Shown: positions 22,488 through 26,518 of the stretch, piece after piece
How the letters are laid out: each line of letters begins with the position of its first letter
How positions within the stretch are numbered: position 1 is the stretch's first letter
NCBI GenBank assembly: GCA_033721095.1
Contig: JAWWBG010000007.1
Location: forward strand, 1 to 26,518
DNA from: JAWWBG01 sp033721095
GTDB lineage: Bacteria; Actinomycetota; Nitriliruptoria; Nitriliruptorales; Nitriliruptoraceae
DNA: 26,518 nt
Reading direction: 5' to 3'
Made by a program: the position numbers and the translations under genes
Notes under the pieces: model-generated
What the model was told of the DNA's origin: nothing
The model's input: the letters and a program-made list of their open reading frames with translations, nothing else
Database searches by the model: none

Positions 22488-23371
22488 GCCTGGTCGCCCT
22501 GACCCTGGGAGGTCTTGCACTTGGCGGTGCCGGCTGCGTGGCCTACGGGACCTTCATCGAGCGCGAGTGGTACCGCCTGCGACACGTGCACGTGCCCGAC
22601 GTCCTGCGCGACCCGACGGCAGGTCCCCTGCGACTGTTGCACGTGTCGGACACCCATCTCGACCCCCCGGACGAGCGCAAGCGCCGGTTCCTCGAGCGGG
22701 TCGCGACGTCCGACTACGACCTGGTCGTCGCGACCGGAGACCTGCTCGGCGCGTCGGGGGCGGAGCCGTACGCCGGTGAGGCACTTGCCTGCCTGACCGA
22801 TGGCCGACCCGGTGTTGCCATCCTCGGCTCCAACGATCACTGGGCGCCGGCGTTCAAGAGCCCGCTGCACTACTTCCGGCACACGGACGAGCGCATCCAC
22901 GGCGAGGCGCTGGACGTCGACGTGCTCGTCGACGGGTTGGCAGCTGCCGGGTTCGAGACGCTCACGACCGGCGTGAGTCGCATCGCGGCAGGCGGACGGG
23001 TCATCGCCATCGGCACCATCGATGACCCGCACATGCCGGAGAACACGATCCCGAGCGCAGATCGGCTCCGTCAGGCCGACGACGCAGTCCTGCGACTGGG
23101 CCTCGTGCACGCCCCGTATCGGGCCGCGCTCGACATCCTCGTCGATTCGGGCCACGATCTCGTGCTGGCAGGCCACACCCACGGCGGCCAGGTCAGGCTC
23201 CCGGGCATCGGGGCGCTGGTGGCCAACTGTGACCTGCCCCTGCGCCAGGTGCGGGGTTTGTCCCGCCATCGCGGAGCCTGGCTGCACGTTTCGCCCGGCA
23301 TCGGCACGAGCCGATATGCGCCGTTTCGCTTTGCCTGCAGGCCCGAAGCCACGATCCTCCACCTGACCTGA
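22484..23371 (+). CDS. Membrane-anchored calcineurin-like metallophosphoesterase (YkuE/Rv3683-like)
   Basis: A metallophosphoesterase of 277-295 residues. All metal motifs are present: SDTHLD, ATGDLLG, LGSNDHW (GNxDH type), LVHAPYRA and AGHTHGGQ. The nearest conventional start is GTG 22538 (MAYGTFIERE), but codons just upstream (22487-22540) encode a membrane anchor (SLVALTLGGLALGGAG). No ATG, GTG or TTG lies in frame between the upstream stop at 22421 and 22538. CTG 22484, overlapping the penicillin-binding protein stop as CTGA, would give the anchor and is used here as the most likely start. YkuE-like members act at the envelope; the substrate is unknown. In M. tuberculosis the matching gene Rv3683 also follows ponA2. 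The next feature is tRNA-Pro. Confidence 0.88.
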   Translation: MSLVALTLGGLALGGAGCVAYGTFIEREWYRLRHVHVPDVLRDPTAGPLRLLHVSDTHLDPPDERKRRFLERVATSDYDLVVATGDLLGASGAEPYAGEALACLTDGRPGVAILGSNDHWAPAFKSPLHYFRHTDERIHGEALDVDVLVDGLAAAGFETLTTGVSRIAAGGRVIAIGTIDDPHMPENTIPSADRLRQADDAVLRLGLVHAPYRAALDILVDSGHDLVLAGHTHGGQVRLPGIGALVANCDLPLRQVRGLSRHRGAWLHVSPGIGTSRYAPFRFACRPEATILHLT

Positions 23372-23387
23372 GCGATCGCGCGAGCGG

Positions 23388-23393
23388 TACGCT
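23388..23393 (+). promoter_or_regulatory. Possible -10 box of tRNA-Pro
   Basis: TACGCT fits TANNNT and puts the transcription start near 23400, at the base of the small UUCG hairpin in the tRNA leader. No strong -35. Confidence 0.4.
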
Positions 23394-23399
23394 CTGGCT

Positions 23400-23411
23400 G
23401 CCCTTCGGGGC
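23400..23411 (+). other. UUCG-capped hairpin in the tRNA-Pro 5' leader
   Basis: GCCC-TTCG-GGGC forms a four-pair stem with a stable UUCG tetraloop, ending six bases before the mature tRNA 5' end. It may shape the precursor for RNase P or protect the 5' end. Confidence 0.5.
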
Positions 23412-23417
23412 GGTCCT

Positions 23418-23492
23418 CGGGATGTAGCGCAGCTTGGTTAGCGCGCCACGTTCGGGACGTGGAGGCCGCCGGTTCGAATCCGGCCATCCCGA
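23418..23492 (+). tRNA. tRNA-Pro(CGG)
   Basis: The acceptor stem is CGGGATG paired with CATCCCG, discriminator A, CCA not encoded (CAC follows). The anticodon stem CCACG/CGTGG encloses loop TTCGGGA, anticodon CGG (codon CCG). The T arm is GCCGG-TTCGAAT-CCGGC. The 5' C with a C-G first pair is normal for bacterial tRNA-Pro. Confidence 0.97.
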
Positions 23493-23495
23493 CAC

Positions 23496-23530
23496 CATGA
23501 GCGCACGGCCATCGCGGCCGTGCGCTCATG
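23496..23530 (+). terminator. Terminator hairpin after tRNA-Pro
   Basis: A perfect 15-bp stem (CATGAGCGCACGGCC and its complement) with a five-base ATCGC loop, starting three bases after the tRNA. Being symmetrical, it could also stop transcription from the other strand. No T-tract follows. Confidence 0.85.
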
Positions 23531-23597
23531 CGTTGCGGGTACGGCGCCCGCGGACGCACGTCCGGGTCGAGCCAAACGGGTGATCCGAGCTCGCCGA

Positions 23598-23603
23598 TAC
23601 GGT
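23598..23603 (+). promoter_or_regulatory. Probable -10 box of the cation transporter gene
   Basis: TACGGT ends six bases before ATG 23610 with no ribosome binding site, matching a leaderless promoter. The same hexamer is the whiB -10. Confidence 0.5.
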
Positions 23604-23609
23604 GCGCAC

Positions 23610-24566
23610 ATGAGCACGAGGCATCCCTCCGACCCGGTCGGCTTGCAGGCGAAGTCCCGGGCAGCCGGGCTCTCCATCGGTGTCAATGTCGTCCTGCTCA
23701 CCGTCAAGGTCGCCGTTGGCCTCATCACCGGCGCGGTGGCCGTCCTCGCCTCAGCCATCGATTCGCTGCTGGACCTCACCTCGTCCCTGTTCGCCCTCTT
23801 CGGGGTCCGGGTTGGTGGGAGGCCACCTGACGACACCCATGCCTACGGCCATGCGAAGTTCGAATCGCTGGCCAGCCTCGCCCAGCTGTCCATGCTGTTC
23901 ATCACGGTCTGGTTCATCGGGTTCGAGGCGTGGGACCGGCTGGAGTCCAACACGGCCCCGAATGCGCCGGTCGCCGGCATCGCGGTCATCGTCTTCGCGC
24001 TGTTCGTCGACCTGTGGATCTCGAGGAAGCTCGCCCGGGTTGCCGAGGAGACGGGCGGGAGCCACGCGCTCGAAGCGGATTCGCTGCACTTCGCCACCGA
24101 CGTCTGGTCGAACATCGCGGTCATCATCGGGCTCATCGCCGCCCAGTTCGGTTTCGCGCGCGGCGACCCCCTGGCCGCGTTCGTCGTGGCAGCGCTCGTC
24201 CTGGTGACGGCCGTTTCGTTGCTGCGCGAGATCGGCGGAACGCTGACCGACCGTGCCCCGGACCCCGAGGTCGTCCAGCAGATCAACGACGTCATCACGG
24301 ACTTTCCGGGCGTCCTCGACCACCACACCCTGCGCGCACGGATGCTCGGCCAGCGAATCTTCCTCGACGTCTGCGTCGAGCTGGATCCCGATCTGACGTT
24401 CCAGCGCGCGCACGACCTGTCGCACGAGCTGTGCAATGCGCTGCACCGTGAGGTCCCCGACATCGCCGACACGGTGGTCCATTACGAGCCAGCAGGGCAT
24501 CCGGAACACCAGGACGAGGCCCACCACGCCCACGGCTTCGACGCGCTCGCGACCAGCGACGAGTAG
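23610..24566 (+). CDS. Cation diffusion facilitator (Zn/Fe-type CDF transporter)
   Basis: A 318-residue inner-membrane metal/proton antiporter of the CDF family. Six transmembrane segments are apparent. The transport site is DxxxD (Asp51, Asp55 in IDSLLD) on helix 2 and HxxxD (His160, Asp164 in LHFATD) on helix 5, the DD-HD set of the YiiP/FieF group that moves Zn(II), Cd(II) or Fe(II). HAYGHAKFE at 78-86 is the family motif between helices 2 and 3. The cytoplasmic C-terminal domain (HHTLRARMLGQRIFLDVCVELD) carries a His-rich end (HPEHQDEAHHAHG) that could bind metal. Start ATG 23610 is chosen because the signature begins just after it and TACGGT sits six bases upstream. The gene converges on asd with 10 bases between stops. 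Confidence 0.93.
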   Translation: MSTRHPSDPVGLQAKSRAAGLSIGVNVVLLTVKVAVGLITGAVAVLASAIDSLLDLTSSLFALFGVRVGGRPPDDTHAYGHAKFESLASLAQLSMLFITVWFIGFEAWDRLESNTAPNAPVAGIAVIVFALFVDLWISRKLARVAEETGGSHALEADSLHFATDVWSNIAVIIGLIAAQFGFARGDPLAAFVVAALVLVTAVSLLREIGGTLTDRAPDPEVVQQINDVITDFPGVLDHHTLRARMLGQRIFLDVCVELDPDLTFQRAHDLSHELCNALHREVPDIADTVVHYEPAGHPEHQDEAHHAHGFDALATSDE

Positions 24567-24576
24567 CTGCGCCGCG

Positions 24577-25638
24577 TCAGTCAGCGGCGACGATCTCCGC
24601 GATCTGGACCGTGTTCAGTGCCGCGCCCTTGAGCAGGTTGTCGCCGCTGACGAACAGGTTGAGGCTGTGCGGGTCCGCGAGGTCCTCCCGGATCCTGCCC
24701 ACGAGCACGTCGTCGATGCCGGCGCTGGCGAGCGGCGTGGGATACGAGAGCGCTTCCCCGTCCCGCCCGATGCCGTCCACGATCTGCATTCCCGGGAAGC
24801 CGTCGAGCGCCTCGAGCGCCGCCGCGCGGGTGACCGGCTGCTCGAACGTGAGCCGTGCAGCGACCGAGTGGCCCACGACGACGGGCACCCGCACGCACGT
24901 CGGTGACACCGCCAGGTCCGGAAGGTGGAGGATCTTGCGAGACTCGTCGACGAGCTTGTGCTCCTCGACGGTGTAGCGGTCGTCGGCGAAGTCACCGCAG
25001 TGTGCGAGCACGTTGAACGCGATGGCCTTCGAGAAGTTGTCGGTCTCGACGTCGGCCTCGGCGCTGGCGCCGTCGGTGCGGAGCCGGTCCGGGTCGCCGA
25101 CGAGCTTGGCTGCCTGGGAGATGAGCTCGGTGATCCCCGTCTGCCCGGCACCACCTGCGGCCTGGTAGGTCGTGGTGACCATCGCCGTGAGACCGAAGGC
25201 ATCCGCCAGCGGCTTGACCGGCACCACGAGCACCATCGTCGTGCAGTTGGGGTTGGCGATGATTCCACGGGGCCGGTTGGCAATGTCCTCCGGGTTGACC
25301 TCGGTCACGACCAGGGGCACATCGGCGTCCATCCGGAAGGCCGACGAGTTGTCGACGACGACGGCGCCGGCCGCAACGGCGGCCGGCGCGAACGCGCGCG
25401 ACCTCGTCGCACCGGCCGAGAACAGGGCCACGTCGACGCCGGTGAACGACTCCTCGGTCAGCTCGGTGACCGTGACCGTCCGGTCGCGCCAGGGCAGTTC
25501 ACGACCGGCCGACCGCGCAGACGCGAGGTAGATCGGGTCGCCGGCCACGGGAAACCCGCGGACGTCGAGCAGGCGCCGCAGCTCCTCGCCAACGGCGCCG
25601 GTCGCGCCGACGACCGCGACGCGCAGGCCATCACTCAT
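24577..25638 (-). CDS. asd: Aspartate-semialdehyde dehydrogenase
   Basis: A 353-residue enzyme that reduces aspartyl-4-phosphate to aspartate 4-semialdehyde with NADPH, the branch-point step to lysine/diaminopimelate, threonine and methionine. The NADP-binding GATGAVG is at 11-17. The nucleophile Cys132 lies in NPNCTT; Gln159 (YQAAGGAG), Arg249 and His256 (CVRVPVVVGHS) complete the active site. Start 25638 (MSDGLRV) has a GGTGG-type ribosome binding site; the frame continues upstream but into non-coding sequence. It follows lysC on the same strand after 79 bases, the usual actinobacterial lysC-asd pair, with no terminator between them, so they are probably co-transcribed. Confidence 0.96.
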   Translation of the reverse strand: MSDGLRVAVVGATGAVGEELRRLLDVRGFPVAGDPIYLASARSAGRELPWRDRTVTVTELTEESFTGVDVALFSAGATRSRAFAPAAVAAGAVVVDNSSAFRMDADVPLVVTEVNPEDIANRPRGIIANPNCTTMVLVVPVKPLADAFGLTAMVTTTYQAAGGAGQTGITELISQAAKLVGDPDRLRTDGASAEADVETDNFSKAIAFNVLAHCGDFADDRYTVEEHKLVDESRKILHLPDLAVSPTCVRVPVVVGHSVAARLTFEQPVTRAAALEALDGFPGMQIVDGIGRDGEALSYPTPLASAGIDDVLVGRIREDLADPHSLNLFVSGDNLLKGAALNTVQIAEIVAAD

Positions 25639-25717
25639 CTCGTGCCCACCTGTGGTCGGGCGAGGGTGCCGTGTTTTTCCGGCGGGCGCGAACGGACGAC
25701 GCTGTCCGGTCGGCCGA

Positions 25718-26518
25718 TCAGGCGTCGAGCTTGAACTCGTCGTGCACGGCCCGAACGGCCTTCTCGACGTCGGCGCCGGCAATGACGACGGACAGGCGGA
25801 TCGTCGAGGTGGAGATCATCTCGATGTTGACCCCGGCATCGGACAGCGCCGTGAACATGCGGGCGGCGACGCCCGGGTGCGTCTTCATGCCGGCGCCGAC
25901 CAGTGACACCTTGGCGATGTCCTCGTCGACGACGATCCCGGCCGCGCCGATGTCGGACAGGACCAGCGAGAGGGACTCGCGGGCCTGGAGCGTCTCACCT
26001 CGTGGCAACGTGAACGAGATGTCGGTCGTGCCCTTCTCGGAGACGTTCTGGACGATCATGTCGACGTTGACATTGGCAGCCGCCAGCGCGGAGAAGACGC
26101 GCGCAGCGACGCCCGGCTGGTCGGGAACGTGCTGCACGGTCATCTTGGCCTCGGAGGAGTCGTGCGCGACCCCCGAGATGATGGCGTCCTCCATGATTTC
26201 CTCCTGCGGCACGATCCACGTGCCGTCCTGCATCGAGAACGAGGATCGGACATGGATCCTCACGTTGTGGTTCCGGCCGAACTCGACCGACCGAACCTGG
26301 AGCACGCGCGCCCCGTGGGCCGCCAGCTCGAGCATTTCCTCGAAGGAGATTCGGTCGATCTTGATCGCCGTGGGGACCAACCGTGGGTCGGCGGTGAAGA
26401 CACCGTCGACGTCGGTGTAGATCTCGCACACGTCGGCGTCGAGTGCGGACGCCAACGCGACGGCGGTGGTGTCGGAGCCGCCGCGGCCGAGGGTCGTGAC
26501 GTCCTTCGAGTCCTGGGA
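25718..26518 (-). CDS. lysC: Aspartokinase, N-terminus cut by window edge
   Basis: The C-terminal 266 residues of aspartokinase, which phosphorylates aspartate to open the lysine/threonine/methionine pathway. The frame enters from the window end with TLGRGGSDTTAVALA, followed by VCEIYTDVDGVFTADPR of the kinase domain. Two ACT domains follow, visible in MTVQHVPDQPGVAARVF and VSLVGAGMKTHPGVAARMF; these bind feedback amino acids (Lys and/or Thr in actinobacteria). The true start lies outside the window; the in-frame TTG at 26455 is not a real start. A strong internal ribosome binding site marks a probable separate beta subunit. asd follows. Confidence 0.96.
   Translation of the reverse strand, partial: SQDSKDVTTLGRGGSDTTAVALASALDADVCEIYTDVDGVFTADPRLVPTAIKIDRISFEEMLELAAHGARVLQVRSVEFGRNHNVRIHVRSSFSMQDGTWIVPQEEIMEDAIISGVAHDSSEAKMTVQHVPDQPGVAARVFSALAAANVNVDMIVQNVSEKGTTDISFTLPRGETLQARESLSLVLSDIGAAGIVVDEDIAKVSLVGAGMKTHPGVAARMFTALSDAGVNIEMISTSTIRLSVVIAGADVEKAVRAVHDEFKLDA
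26192..26205 (-). promoter_or_regulatory. Internal ribosome binding site and start of the LysC beta subunit
   Basis: On the minus strand AGGAGG (26205-26200) lies five bases before an in-frame ATG (26194-26192) inside lysC. Starting there gives a 158-residue protein, MEDAIISGVAHDSSEAK..., which holds only the two ACT domains. Corynebacterium glutamicum and Bacillus aspartokinases make such a beta subunit from an internal start, forming an alpha2-beta2 enzyme. Confidence 0.8.

Noticed and set aside
23383..23395. GAGCG-GTA-CGCTC hairpin after the phosphoesterase gene, considered as its terminator
   Set aside because: Only five pairs, and it overlaps the likely -10 of tRNA-Pro.

Overview
The window is GC-rich DNA from an actinobacterium. 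A WhiB-family Fe-S regulator, a lysC-asd pair, an LPXTG surface protein, TANNNT -10 boxes (several leaderless) and a whiB / ArsA-like pair / PASTA penicillin-binding protein / phosphoesterase locus all point to Actinomycetota. The locus resembles Rv3679-Rv3683 of Mycobacterium tuberculosis, but the rest (an mtaD-type deaminase, a long NfeD protein) does not look mycobacterial. A deep-branching class such as Nitriliruptoria or Acidimicrobiia is a guess. The window looks chromosomal; I saw no insertion sequence, phage gene, integrase or CRISPR array. No stretch over 300 bases lacks a gene.

Layout: 1-5238 (minus) holds a secreted protein cut by the window edge, a DUF1801 protein, a class III cyclase fused to an NB-ARC/TPR STAND module, and an MTA/SAH deaminase. 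5340-6200 (plus) is a short-chain dehydrogenase whose 3' end overlaps, antisense, a membrane protein with a sigma-region-2-like head. 6988-7864 is a divergent arsR/arsI arsenic pair around a perfect palindrome. 7912-9005 holds a receiver-like hypothetical protein, tadA and tRNA-Ser(CGA). 9040-13026 (minus) holds a pterin-dehydratase-like/VOC fusion, a lysine-free LPXTG protein and a secreted SGNH hydrolase, with two strong hairpins. 13273-14955 (plus) is a PAS - metallo-beta-lactamase - lipoprotein cluster whose first two genes overlap.

14985-23371 is the centrepiece. whiB and an NfeD-like protein read leftward. Two ArsA/Get3-like ATPases, a YbjN-like protein, a bifunctional PASTA penicillin-binding protein and a membrane-anchored metallophosphoesterase read rightward. 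This looks like an envelope/redox-stress locus. The two ATPases carry complementary changes in their ATP sites, and the NfeD protease domain lacks its serine nucleophile.

23418-26518 holds tRNA-Pro(CGG) with a 15-bp terminator, a zinc/iron-type cation diffusion facilitator, and the lysine/threonine-pathway genes asd and lysC (lysC cut by the window end). lysC has a strong internal ribosome binding site for a separate ACT-domain beta subunit.

I found no unmistakably new system. The best candidates for follow-up are the ATPase pair with its NfeD neighbour, the arsR-linked membrane sigma-like protein, the PAS-MBL-lipoprotein cluster, and the lysine-free cell-wall protein.
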